Below, one piece after another: positions 42,001 to 49,319 of a stretch of 64,000 bases of DNA (positions are counted from its first letter, which is position 1; the number at the start of each line of letters is the position of its first letter). The stretch is from SHLQ01 sp964451305. GTDB lineage: Bacteria > Actinomycetota > Acidimicrobiia > Acidimicrobiales > SHLQ01. The translations under genes were made by a program, and so were the position numbers. The stretch spans positions 62,001 through 126,000 of the forward strand of contig CAYVHV010000003.1 in the NCBI GenBank assembly GCA_964451305.1. The letters are read 5' to 3'. The notes under the pieces were generated by a model. The model did not search any database. It had not been told where the DNA came from and worked only from the letters and a program-made list of their open reading frames with translations.

Positions 42001-45000
42001 GCTGGCGAGTACATCGTTGCGATCTCGGATCAGAACCCTGCCCTCGACGGATTGTCTTCGTCGGACGGAAATGGTGTCGCACCGGATCCGGACGACGATG
42101 TCGATCTCGATGACAACGGCGATCCAGCCGCTGGCTTTGCGTCGATCAGCGAAGCGGTCACCATCGGTGGCTCCGAGCCGACCGGCGAGGTAACCGAAGA
42201 CGGCACGTGGGTGGACTCGCTCTCGAACCTTACGGTCGACTTTGGCTTCACAGGTGACCTTCGTTTGGGTAGCACCGTATGGCTCGACTCGAACGGCGAT
42301 GGCGACCAAGATGCTGGCGAACCCGGCATTGCTGGTGTCGAAGTGCAGTTGTTGGACACTGACGGCAACGTCATTGCAACTACGACCACCGACGCCGACG
42401 GAAACTACGTTTTTGAGAATCTCCCAGCGGGCGACTATGTCGTTGCGCTCCCAGAATCCAACCAGGATGCTGGTGGACCGCTCGAGGGCATTGGCTCGAC
42501 TTCAGGAAACGGTGTCGCACCCGACCCTGATGACGATGTCGACCTCGATGACAACGGTGACTCGGCTGCGGGTTACGCATCGATCTCGGCGCCGGTAACC
42601 CTCTCCGCTGGCGACGAGCCAACCGGTGAAGCGGTCGAAGGTGGCTGGGTCGATGAAGACTCCAACCTCACCGTCGACTTCGGCTTCGTCGAAGGACTTC
42701 GCCTCGGCAACCTGGTGTTTGAAGACCTCAACAACGACGGTGTTGCAAACCCTGGTGAGCCTGGAATCGAAGGCGTCGAAGTTCAGCTGCTCGATAGCGA
42801 CGGCAACGTCGTCGCTACCGACACCACGGATTCGAACGGTAACTACATCTTCGAGGGTCTCCTCCCAGGTGACTACGTGGTGGCTATCGCTGATAGTCAG
42901 CAGGATTCGGGAAACCCGCTCGACGGTCTCGACTCGACGAACGGAAACGGCGCTGCGCCAGATCCCGATGACGATGTCGATCTCGATGACAACGGTGATC
43001 CAGCCGCTGGCTTTGCGTCGATCAGCACTCCAGTCACGCTGACCTCAAATGTCGAGCCAACCGGCGAGGCAGAAGAGAACGGTCCGACCTCCGACGATGA
43101 TTCGAACCTCACGGTCGACCTCGGCTTCATCCGAAGCTACCGCCTCGGCAACACGGTATTTATCGACATCAACATCGATGGCGTACAGAACGCCGACGAG
43201 CTTGGTGTCGAAGGTGTTGTCGTGCAGCTTCTCGACGCCGATGGAAACTTCATCGCAAACACGACGACCGACGCTGATGGCAAGTACCTCTTCGAGGACC
43301 TCGCCGCTGGTGACTACGTCGTTGCTATCTCTGACGATCAGCAGGCGAGCGGTTCAGCGCTCGCAGGATTCACGTCGACCGACGGAAACGGCACTGCGCC
43401 CGATCCGGACGACGATGTCGATCTCGATGACAACGGTGATCCAGCCGCTGGCTTTGCGTCGATCAGCGCTCCTGTCACCCTCGGCGGTGCAGAGGTGACC
43501 GGTGAAGTTGACGAAGACGGTTCGTTCAGCGACCCGGGCTCGAACCTCACTGTCGACTTTGGTTTCGTTGGTTCGTTGCGCCTCGGTTCGACGGTGTTCC
43601 TCGACTCGAATGGCGATGGGTTCCAAGACCCGACCGAACCAGGTATCTCCGGTGTCGAGGTTCAGCTGTTCGATGATGCTGGAAACCTCATCGCAACCAC
43701 GGTGACCACCGCCGACGGAAACTACCGCTTTGAGAATCTCTCAGAAGGTGATTACGTCGTCGGTATCGCCGATACACAGCAGGCTGATGGCGCAGCTCTT
43801 CAAGGGCTCGGCTCGACCGCTGGAAACGGTGTCGCTCCGGACCCTGATGACGATGTCGATCTCGATGACAACGGTGACGCAGCGAACGGCTTCGCATCGA
43901 TCTCAGCACCAGTGACGCTGACCGTTGGCGGCGAGCCAGCCGGTGAGGCGCTCGAAGGTGATGCTGTCGACGCAGATTCGAACCTGACGGTTGACTTCGG
44001 CTTCTTGCCCGGCCTTGAGCTCGGTAACACCGTGTTCTTCGATGACAACAACAACGGTGTGCAAGACCCAGACGAGGGTGTTGCTGAAGGTGTGGCCATC
44101 GAATTGGTCGACGCAGCCGGAAACGTTGTTGCGACTGACATGACCGATGAGAACGGCTTCTACCTGTTCACCGGTATCGCTCCGGGCACCTACCGAGTAC
44201 ACATCCCAGCGTCTGAGTTCGCTCCGGGTGCTCCTCTCGAGGGGTACCACGGATCGACTGGGGACGGTGTCTCATCCGATCCAAACGATGATGTCGATGG
44301 GAACTCCGATGGCATCGTCGCCGGTCCGGCAGCGGCCAATGGACTGTCGTCTGGTCCAGTGGTCTTGGCCGCTGGAGGCGAGCCAACCGGTGAAGTAGAT
44401 GCTTCGCCAACGGGCACGCCAGATGCGGATTCGAACCTGACCGTTGACTTTGGTGTCTACAGCTTGTCGATCGGAAACCTCGTGTTCTTCGACGATGACA
44501 ACAACGGTATTCAGGACGAGGGCGAAGCCCCGATCGCTGGTGTGGAGCTCGCTCTGCTCTTCGGCGATGGCAGCCCGGTCCTCGGCCCCGACGGCGAACC
44601 GTTGACCACGACCACCGATGCGAACGGCAACTACAGCTTCGATGGCCTTGCAGAAGGCGAGTACATCGTCGAGGTTCTGCCGGTGAACTTCGCAGCTGGT
44701 GGCCCACTCGATGGTGTGACCTCGGCAAACGGCAACGACGTCGCTGGAGCTGCACCCGATCCTGACGATGACACCGATGGTGATGACAACGGAAACTTCG
44801 TCGACGGTGGAGTCTTCACCGATCCGATCGAGTTGGTTGCTTCCGAAGAGCCTGATGGCAACGTCAACTTCACGGTCGACTTTGGGTTCACCCCCGAAGC
44901 CGGTCTCGGAAACTTCGTCTTCCTCGACGAGGACAACGACGGCATCCAAGATCCAGATGAGCCAGGTGTTCCCGGCATCATCGTCACGGTGATCGACACC

Positions 45001-45423
45001 GCTACCGGCGAGGTTGTTGCTACGACGACCACCGACGAGAACGGTGCTTACGAAGTGACGGGCCTCGTACCCGGTGCGTACACGGTGAACTTCGAAGATC
45101 CTGAGGATCGCGGTTTCACAGATCAGAACGTTGGCAACGATGCCGAGGACTCTGACGTCAGTGCCAGCGGAACCACCGGAGTTATCACGCTCACCAGTGG
45201 CGAGTTCAACCCGACCATCGATGCTGGCATCGCAACGCAATCGACGTTGACAATCGTTCCTCAGTTCGTCCCTGGTCCTACCGTGACCGTCCCAACCCCT
45301 GAGTTGGCCTTCACCGGTGCGAACTCGTTGACGCTCGCAGCGTGGGCGGGTGTGCTTGCACTCATTGGCTTTGTGATCGTCGCAGTGACGGGTCGCAAGG
45401 AAGAGGACGAAGTAACGGCCTAA
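39097..45423 (+). CDS. Giant LAXTG-anchored surface protein with ten SdrD-B repeats
   Basis: A 2108-residue cell-surface protein. The signal peptide is at about 1-34 (LVLAIAAAGLAITAGTATAAS). An SdrD-B-like module and a large N-terminal region of unknown fold (about 100-620) follow, then ten SdrD-B modules of about 125 residues from residue 628 to 2030. The modules begin with variants of LGNTVWLDLDEDG and most contain the calcium-ligand-like DPDDDVDLDDNGDPA. The C terminus has a sortase signal LAFTG (about 2070), a membrane segment and a short charged tail (GRKEEDEVTA); LAXTG motifs are processed by class E sortases in actinobacteria. It probably serves adhesion or forms a stalk. ATG 39097 has no clear ribosome site. 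Confidence 0.88.
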   Translation: MLRNAFRGSVFIGALVLAIAAAGLAITAGTATAASTTCSGIVFQDYDADGERTEDYSFVSNDFDSVLDDGVDGIDVAITTNDGTVLNTVTGSDGSWQLDLDTENFPIRIDFSGLPSQWNGTPKGPDAAGLTQFVETSSECGVDGIGSAGIAAPGTFCENRPEIVTSCFLFGDVAGHDSQVAIASVTDGAVDNGSTTGSDWQEDEYVVEATLGQVGTVFGIETLEDGTTLGAAFVKRHTQLGPTGNPTTIYAVQPDGNVGPWLTVDPAATDPHSGESDGWLNDFDAFSAVGREGLGDIEVSPDGSTVYTVDLGRKLLVSIAVNADGSAGAVNTTPITQSTTGAPCSNEDIRPFGLGFDGSTLLVGVTCSAESTVNAADYPVDIVNGPALGDASQLSAHVYAFNGGFSLRTNVPLPTTSRGTQNGTTNANNDNFFRGQSDWRAWVTQPPFIGNYPQYPAGGQAYAQPLLSDIEIDGDDLVIGFMDLWGHQMGSNAFYQGADGQVYQLQQPISSGDIVRAESNGSGGYTFPTSGVDFTYTGDNYQNSHGETTLGASVQIPGRPYVISNAFDPINGANTWQSGGLEWFNNETGEHESGYRIYDGRANLATGTFEKAAGVGDVEAVCGVAPIEVGDRVWFDANQDGIADPDELALAGVVIELRDSSGNVVATTTTDEDGLYSFNTVDIDGFNHGSDYSIVVSQDNYDVGGVFNGGAHDGLGFPTFPNAGSDDANDSDGVVVAGLPTIEFTATNTDHTMDFGFIPESYQLGNTVWLDLDEDGVHDADEAGIAGVEVQLWTVDAAGDPVAQIGTTSTDANGNYLFTGLDAGEYIVAIADTQIADGAPLSGLESTDGNGVAPDPDDDVDLDDNGDPAVGFASISTPVTLGDGEPLAEAGEDGLFPDGNSNLTVDFGFVPSYRLGDTVFFDPNNNGVQDAGEPGIENVDVQLLDGAGNFIASTTTDADGNYRFEDLDAGEYIVAISDQNPALDGLSSSDGNGVAPDPDDDVDLDDNGDPAAGFASISEAVTIGGSEPTGEVTEDGTWVDSLSNLTVDFGFTGDLRLGSTVWLDSNGDGDQDAGEPGIAGVEVQLLDTDGNVIATTTTDADGNYVFENLPAGDYVVALPESNQDAGGPLEGIGSTSGNGVAPDPDDDVDLDDNGDSAAGYASISAPVTLSAGDEPTGEAVEGGWVDEDSNLTVDFGFVEGLRLGNLVFEDLNNDGVANPGEPGIEGVEVQLLDSDGNVVATDTTDSNGNYIFEGLLPGDYVVAIADSQQDSGNPLDGLDSTNGNGAAPDPDDDVDLDDNGDPAAGFASISTPVTLTSNVEPTGEAEENGPTSDDDSNLTVDLGFIRSYRLGNTVFIDINIDGVQNADELGVEGVVVQLLDADGNFIANTTTDADGKYLFEDLAAGDYVVAISDDQQASGSALAGFTSTDGNGTAPDPDDDVDLDDNGDPAAGFASISAPVTLGGAEVTGEVDEDGSFSDPGSNLTVDFGFVGSLRLGSTVFLDSNGDGFQDPTEPGISGVEVQLFDDAGNLIATTVTTADGNYRFENLSEGDYVVGIADTQQADGAALQGLGSTAGNGVAPDPDDDVDLDDNGDAANGFASISAPVTLTVGGEPAGEALEGDAVDADSNLTVDFGFLPGLELGNTVFFDDNNNGVQDPDEGVAEGVAIELVDAAGNVVATDMTDENGFYLFTGIAPGTYRVHIPASEFAPGAPLEGYHGSTGDGVSSDPNDDVDGNSDGIVAGPAAANGLSSGPVVLAAGGEPTGEVDASPTGTPDADSNLTVDFGVYSLSIGNLVFFDDDNNGIQDEGEAPIAGVELALLFGDGSPVLGPDGEPLTTTTDANGNYSFDGLAEGEYIVEVLPVNFAAGGPLDGVTSANGNDVAGAAPDPDDDTDGDDNGNFVDGGVFTDPIELVASEEPDGNVNFTVDFGFTPEAGLGNFVFLDEDNDGIQDPDEPGVPGIIVTVIDTATGEVVATTTTDENGAYEVTGLVPGAYTVNFEDPEDRGFTDQNVGNDAEDSDVSASGTTGVITLTSGEFNPTIDAGIATQSTLTIVPQFVPGPTVTVPTPELAFTGANSLTLAAWAGVLALIGFVIVAVTGRKEEDEVTA

Positions 45424-45473
45424 CGACCGACCAACGAAATGATCAGCCACCACGACGGCTGAGAATTTACACG

Positions 45474-45504
45474 CACTGGCCGCACCCGATGGGTGCGGCC
45501 AGTG
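45474..45504. terminator. Bidirectional hairpin after the surface-protein gene
   Basis: Fourteen-base perfect arms (45474-45487 and 45491-45504, CACTGGCCGCACCC and complement) enclose GAT. It lies between two convergent genes. There is no T-tract, but the very stable stem suits a two-way terminator. Confidence 0.75.
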
Positions 45505-45532
45505 TCGCGTGTGTCGGCTGAGTATCTCGAAC

Positions 45533-46003
45533 CTAGAAGAGCGCTTCGAGTTTGCCGATCGCCATCTCCCAACCTTGGCCTCCTGGGGAGTCGGCGGGGA
45601 CACCGATGTGGGTCATCACCATCTTGGTGCCGCCGTCCACCTCTTCGAGGTTGACCTCCACCGTCGTGGTCATGTCGGTGCCTTCCGGCATGCCCATGGC
45701 CTCCGGCGGGGTTGGGTTGCCGTCGGCATCGCACATCAACTCGGTGTAGACGAGTCGGTTTGGTGGGGACACCTCGAGGACTTCTCCGGTGAACCACATC
45801 ACCATGTCGCCGTTCGGCGTGGACATTTCCATGCAGACGAGTCGAGTGAAGCCGACGGTCGCCTCCATATCGGCTCGTGGAATGGTCGCTCCTGGTGGGC
45901 CGTACCACTTTGCAAAGTTGTCGCCTTCGGCCCACATCGACCAGACGGTCTCGATCGGTGCGTTAAAGGTGCGCTCGATGGCGACCCATGCTGGTTGGTT
46001 CAT
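45533..46003 (-). CDS. SRPBCC/AHSA1 domain protein
   Basis: A 156-residue START-like protein of the AHSA1 group: AIERTFNAPIETVWSMWAEGDNFAKWYGPPGATIPRAD, then TGEVLEVSPPNRLVYTEL and the C-terminal GWEMAIGKLEALF. Such proteins bind hydrophobic ligands and in bacteria are very often encoded right after an ArsR-type repressor, as here. Three bases separate it from the repressor gene, so the two form one operon. The ligand is unknown. Confidence 0.9.
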   Translation of the reverse strand: MNQPAWVAIERTFNAPIETVWSMWAEGDNFAKWYGPPGATIPRADMEATVGFTRLVCMEMSTPNGDMVMWFTGEVLEVSPPNRLVYTELMCDADGNPTPPEAMGMPEGTDMTTTVEVNLEEVDGGTKMVMTHIGVPADSPGGQGWEMAIGKLEALF

Positions 46004-46006
46004 TGT

Positions 46007-46375
46007 TCAGCCTTTCGTTGAACGGTCGTGTTGAATTTCTGAGAGGTATTCGTCCATGCGGTCGAAGCTGGTTTCCCACAGTTCGCGGTACTGCTCGGTC
46101 CACTTCGAGATTGTTTGAAGGGGGGCGGCGTCGATGGTGCACGGTCGATACTGTGCGCGCCTTCCCTGACGGATGAGGCCAGCGCGCTCGAGGACTTTGA
46201 CGTGCCGAGAGATCGCCGGAAGGCTCATGTCGAACGGCTCGGCGATCTCATTCACGCTCGCCTCACCATCGGCGAGTCGAGCCAAGATCGCCCTGCGGGT
46301 TGGGTTCGCAAGGGCGGCGAACGCCTCGTCGAGGAAGTCGTCGTCGAGAAGAGGAGAGCTGGCGGCTTTCGACAT
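46007..46375 (-). CDS. ArsR-family transcriptional repressor
   Basis: A 122-residue winged-helix regulator. FAALANPTRRAILARLADGEASVNEIAEPFDMSLPAISRHVKVLERAGLI is the ArsR DNA-binding core. No metal-binding cysteines of the classical ArsR type are seen, so the signal is probably organic or protein-borne, as in other SRPBCC-linked members. ATG 46375 lies seven bases after a TACGTT -10 box; ATG 46378 is one codon earlier. The inverted repeat at 46381-46396 overlaps that box, which points to autorepression of the operon. Confidence 0.9.
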   Translation of the reverse strand: MSKAASSPLLDDDFLDEAFAALANPTRRAILARLADGEASVNEIAEPFDMSLPAISRHVKVLERAGLIRQGRRAQYRPCTIDAAPLQTISKWTEQYRELWETSFDRMDEYLSEIQHDRSTKG

Positions 46376-46380
46376 CATGG

Positions 46381-46396
46381 TTAACGTATCCGTTAA
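46381..46396. promoter_or_regulatory. Operator of the ArsR-SRPBCC operon
   Basis: TTAACG (46381-46386) and CGTTAA (46391-46396) form a perfect dyad with a TATC spacer, covering the -10 hexamer TACGTT (complement of 46383-46388). The position three to five bases from the repressor start strongly suggests autoregulation. Confidence 0.7.
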
Positions 46397-46461
46397 TTAA
46401 CAACTATGTCAAATTCACCAAGAGGCTTTGTGTGATTCGAAGTTCCGTAGATCCGAGAGTC

Positions 46462-46496
46462 GAACGGTTGTTCTAGGAACAATTGTTCGATAGCAT
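46462..46496 (+). promoter_or_regulatory. Promoter with two LexA-type SOS boxes
   Basis: GAACGGTTGTTC (46462-46473) and GAACAATTGTTC (46477-46488) both match GAAC-N4-GTTC, the actinobacterial and Firmicutes LexA box; the second is fully palindromic. They cover the -35 TTGTTC (46468-46473) and the 17-base spacer of a promoter whose -10 is TAGCAT (46491-46496). A bound LexA would block RNA polymerase. Confidence 0.7.
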
Positions 46497-46564
46497 GTTC
46501 GTTCCCGGGCGGAGACCCGTTGTAGCACTACCCACATCAGCACGAACTCAAAAGGTTTCCGAAC

Positions 46565-46828
46565 ATGATCACCACACTCGCACTCAGTCCAGACACCAGC
46601 TCGAGCAGTGAAGAACGCCTGGCCCCAACGACTGCGGCACATCGTCGACGTCGCCATCTGTCGGTGTATCACCGGGCGCTTCGCTCGGCGAAGACTCCGC
46701 AGCAGCGAGCTGCGGTCGCTGCTCGATACCGCAAACTCTTCGCATCCGATGCTGTGGAAGCGCCCACAGCAGCTGAGCCAATTCCGTTTCCCGTCGTTCA
46801 CGGCAACGTTGTCAGACTCGCTTCGTAG
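46565..46828 (+). CDS. Small unknown protein behind SOS-type promoter
   Basis: An 87-residue protein not recognised. The N terminus is Ser/Thr-rich, the middle is strongly basic (AHRRRRHLSVYHRALRSAKTPQQRAAVAARYRKLF) and probably helical, and the C terminus is PIPFPVVHGNVVRLAS. No membrane segment, signal peptide or cysteine is seen. A ribosome site (AAAGG) stands before ATG 46565, and it ends nine bases before radA. With two LexA-type boxes upstream it is likely a DNA-damage-induced gene. Small SOS proteins of other bacteria often inhibit cell division, but no sequence relation to these is seen. Confidence 0.65.
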   Translation: MITTLALSPDTSSSSEERLAPTTAAHRRRRHLSVYHRALRSAKTPQQRAAVAARYRKLFASDAVEAPTAAEPIPFPVVHGNVVRLAS

Positions 46829-46837
46829 TCTCTGCTC

Positions 46838-48373
46838 ATGGCAAAGACGAAGACAGTTTTCCTCTGCAGGTCCTGCGGACACAAAGCCCACAAATGGATT
46901 GGCCAATGCCCGGACTGTAGCGAATGGAACAGCCACGATGAGGAGTTGGCCAACCGGGTAGCAGCAGCTCCGGCAATGGTCAGCGAAGCACCTCGGCCAA
47001 TCACCGAGATCACCTCCGTCGACTTCCAGCCAACAGCTACCGGTCTCCCCGAACTCGATCGCGTCCTCGGCGGCGGCATCGTCAACGGGTCGGTCACCCT
47101 CGTCGGAGGCGAGCCAGGAATTGGCAAGTCCACCTTGCTCCTTCAAGCAGCTGCCGCTCTGGCTCAGCAGGGCAAGACCTGCCTTTATGTTTCGGCAGAA
47201 GAATCGAGCGAACAGGTGCGGCTTCGCGCCGAACGCCTCGATGCGGTCGTCGACAACCTGTGGCTCGTTTCTGAAACCTCACTGCCCGCAGTGCTCCAGC
47301 ACTGCGACAGCCTGTCTCCCGACTTCGTTGTCATCGACTCGATCCAAACCGTGCACGACCCCGATCTCACATCTGCTCCAGGTTCTGTTGGTCAAGTCCG
47401 ACACTGCGCCCACATCCTCGTCACCGAGGCAAAGCGTCGTCGCATGAGCACCGTGCTCGTCGGCCACGTCACCAAAGAGGGAGGCCTCGCCGGGCCTCGG
47501 GCGCTCGAACACGTCGTCGACACCGTCCTTGGGTTCGAAGGCGATCGCCATCATGCGCTCCGTCTTCTTCGAGCGATCAAACACCGCTTCGGCGCCACTG
47601 ATGAGCTCGGTGTCTTCGAAATGATGGGAAGCGGGCTCGAGTCCGTCAGCGATCCGAGCCGGCTCTTTCTCGCCGACCGCGCAAAAGACGTTGCCGGGTC
47701 GGTCGTCGTTCCCGTCCTCGATGGTCATCGGCCGCTCCTCGTCGAGGTTCAATCGCTCGTCGCCCCATCACCGCTTGCATCGCCACGACGCTCCGCTCAA
47801 GGCGTCGACAACGGACGGCTCTCACTAATCATTGCCGTGCTCGAACGGCGTTCGAATATTGGTTTCGCGAAGACCGATGTGTTCACGTCGGCCATTGGTG
47901 GGGTTAAGGTCGCCGAACCCGCAGCCGATCTTGGCATCGCGCTCGCACTCGCATCATCGGTTACCGGCAACGCGCTCGACTCCAGCTTGGTTGCATGCGG
48001 CGAGATCGGTCTCGCTGGTGAGCTTCGCCAGTCGGCCCATACCGAACGTCGTCTCATCGAGGCGGCTCGTGTCGGGTTCACCCGTGCGGTGATTCCAGCC
48101 GGAGCGCCTCCAACCCCCGATGGCATTCTTGGTTTGCGCGCCGAAACCCTCACCGAAGCGCTCCACCTCACCGGCATGATCGGCGGCCAAAACAGCGGGT
48201 TCTCCCGCCCGCCAGCGCGAGCCGGAGCGCCTTCAGGACGTCAAGGGCAACGACCGTCGCAAGGCCGAAACCCTCGACAGGGTCCAGCTCGCGGTCCAGA
48301 ACTGACCGGGTCTGAGAGCGATGTTGATTGGGGCGTCGTACGGCCGCTTCGCCCGTTCACTGACGAACCATAG
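46838..48373 (+). CDS. radA: DNA repair protein RadA (Sms)
   Basis: A 511-residue branch-migration helicase acting in homologous recombination. An N-terminal zinc finger (C10, C13, C24, C27) is followed by a RecA-like ATPase with Walker A GGEPGIGKSTLL (about 88), VSAEESSEQ and the RadA-specific KHRFGATDELG (K-x-R-F-G) motif near 247. A Lon-like C-terminal domain with AIGGVKVAEPAADLGIALALASS comes next, and the tail (residues about 450-511) is basic and disordered. It starts nine bases after the small SOS-type gene, so it probably shares that promoter. Confidence 0.96.
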   Translation: MAKTKTVFLCRSCGHKAHKWIGQCPDCSEWNSHDEELANRVAAAPAMVSEAPRPITEITSVDFQPTATGLPELDRVLGGGIVNGSVTLVGGEPGIGKSTLLLQAAAALAQQGKTCLYVSAEESSEQVRLRAERLDAVVDNLWLVSETSLPAVLQHCDSLSPDFVVIDSIQTVHDPDLTSAPGSVGQVRHCAHILVTEAKRRRMSTVLVGHVTKEGGLAGPRALEHVVDTVLGFEGDRHHALRLLRAIKHRFGATDELGVFEMMGSGLESVSDPSRLFLADRAKDVAGSVVVPVLDGHRPLLVEVQSLVAPSPLASPRRSAQGVDNGRLSLIIAVLERRSNIGFAKTDVFTSAIGGVKVAEPAADLGIALALASSVTGNALDSSLVACGEIGLAGELRQSAHTERRLIEAARVGFTRAVIPAGAPPTPDGILGLRAETLTEALHLTGMIGGQNSGFSRPPARAGAPSGRQGQRPSQGRNPRQGPARGPELTGSESDVDWGVVRPLRPFTDEP

Positions 48374-48421
48374 GCTCTCTTCGAGCGGCGGTTGTCGCTG
48401 TGATCAGATGCGGTCGGTATT

Positions 48422-48456
48422 AGGGAAAACCCTGACACCGATTTCCGGGGAACCCC
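48422..48456. promoter_or_regulatory. Tandem palindromes before the ABC/FtsX operon
   Basis: AGGGAAAACCCT (48422-48433) and GGGGAACCCC (48447-48456) are palindromes whose centres are 24 bases apart, each followed by TGA. The paired arrangement, about two helical turns apart, suggests cooperative binding of a regulator to the ABC/FtsX promoter. No regulator gene lies next to it. Confidence 0.45.
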
Positions 48457-48534
48457 TGATGACAGGCGTGTGTCGGGTCTTGAAGATGGAAGTACGTCGT
48501 CGCGTGATGACGTGTGACCAGCGGGAGACCCGAT

Positions 48535-49317
48535 ATGACAATGCTCGAATCACCAACACACACACGGCCTGAGCTGGTCGCCGCGTACGCGGAGCAAGCT
48601 CGGAAGGTGTACGGCGAAGGCGACACCCAGGTCGTCGCGCTCGATTCTGTCGACATTGCCTTCGGGGCCGGCGAGTTCACCGCAATCATGGGCCCGTCAG
48701 GTTCGGGCAAGTCGACGTTGATGCACAGCTTGGCTGGTCTCGACCGGTTGACCTCAGGTCGGGTGGTCATCGGTGACGTCGATCTGTCCGTGCTTTCTGA
48801 GAAGGAACTGACACTCCTACGCCGGACGAAGATCGGATTCGTCTTTCAAGCGTTCAATCTGATCCCGACATTGACCGCCGCGGAAAACATCACCCTTCCA
48901 ATCGACCTCGGGAAATCGACGCTCGACATGGCATGGTTCGACGAAGTCGTCCGCGCTGTCGGGCTCAATGATCGTCTTGGTCACAAGCCCAATGAACTCT
49001 CCGGCGGCCAACAGCAACGAGTTGCTGTTGCTCGGGCGTTGGCATCGCGACCGGAGGTCGTGTTTGCGGATGAACCGACGGGAAATCTCGATAGCACGAC
49101 GGGTGCGGCGATCCTCCAATTTATGGCCGACGCTGTCCGCCAGTACCAACAGACGATTGTGATGGTCACCCACGATCCGGTCGCGGCGTCATATGCCGAT
49201 CGAGTGGTGTTTCTCGCCGACGGACAGATCCGGAGTGAACTGCGAGATCCGAGTACCGAGTCGATCCTTCAGTCTTTGCGTTCGACCGCCCAGAACGCTC
49301 CTAGCGAGCGGGTGTAG
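48535..49317 (+). CDS. MacB/LolD-type ABC transporter ATP-binding protein
   Basis: A 260-residue ATPase with Walker A GPSGSGKSTLMHSLAG, the LolD/MacB-type Q-loop FVFQAFNLIPTLTAAENI, signature LSGGQQQR, Walker B VVFADEPTGNLDS and H-loop VTHDP. It energises the FtsX-like permease encoded three bases later. ATG 48535 lies behind GGGAGA; the GTG at 48514 is an in-frame alternative. MacB-type systems act as mechanotransmitters for export of peptides, lipids or antibiotics or for cell-wall stress. Confidence 0.92.
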   Translation: MTMLESPTHTRPELVAAYAEQARKVYGEGDTQVVALDSVDIAFGAGEFTAIMGPSGSGKSTLMHSLAGLDRLTSGRVVIGDVDLSVLSEKELTLLRRTKIGFVFQAFNLIPTLTAAENITLPIDLGKSTLDMAWFDEVVRAVGLNDRLGHKPNELSGGQQQRVAVARALASRPEVVFADEPTGNLDSTTGAAILQFMADAVRQYQQTIVMVTHDPVAASYADRVVFLADGQIRSELRDPSTESILQSLRSTAQNAPSERV

Positions 49318-49319
49318 CT

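Noticed and set aside
40978..45200. CRISPR-like or tandem satellite array
   Set aside because: The repeated DNA (such as GATGACGATGTCGATCTCGA) is coding and corresponds to SdrD-B modules about 375 bases apart with no spacer structure.
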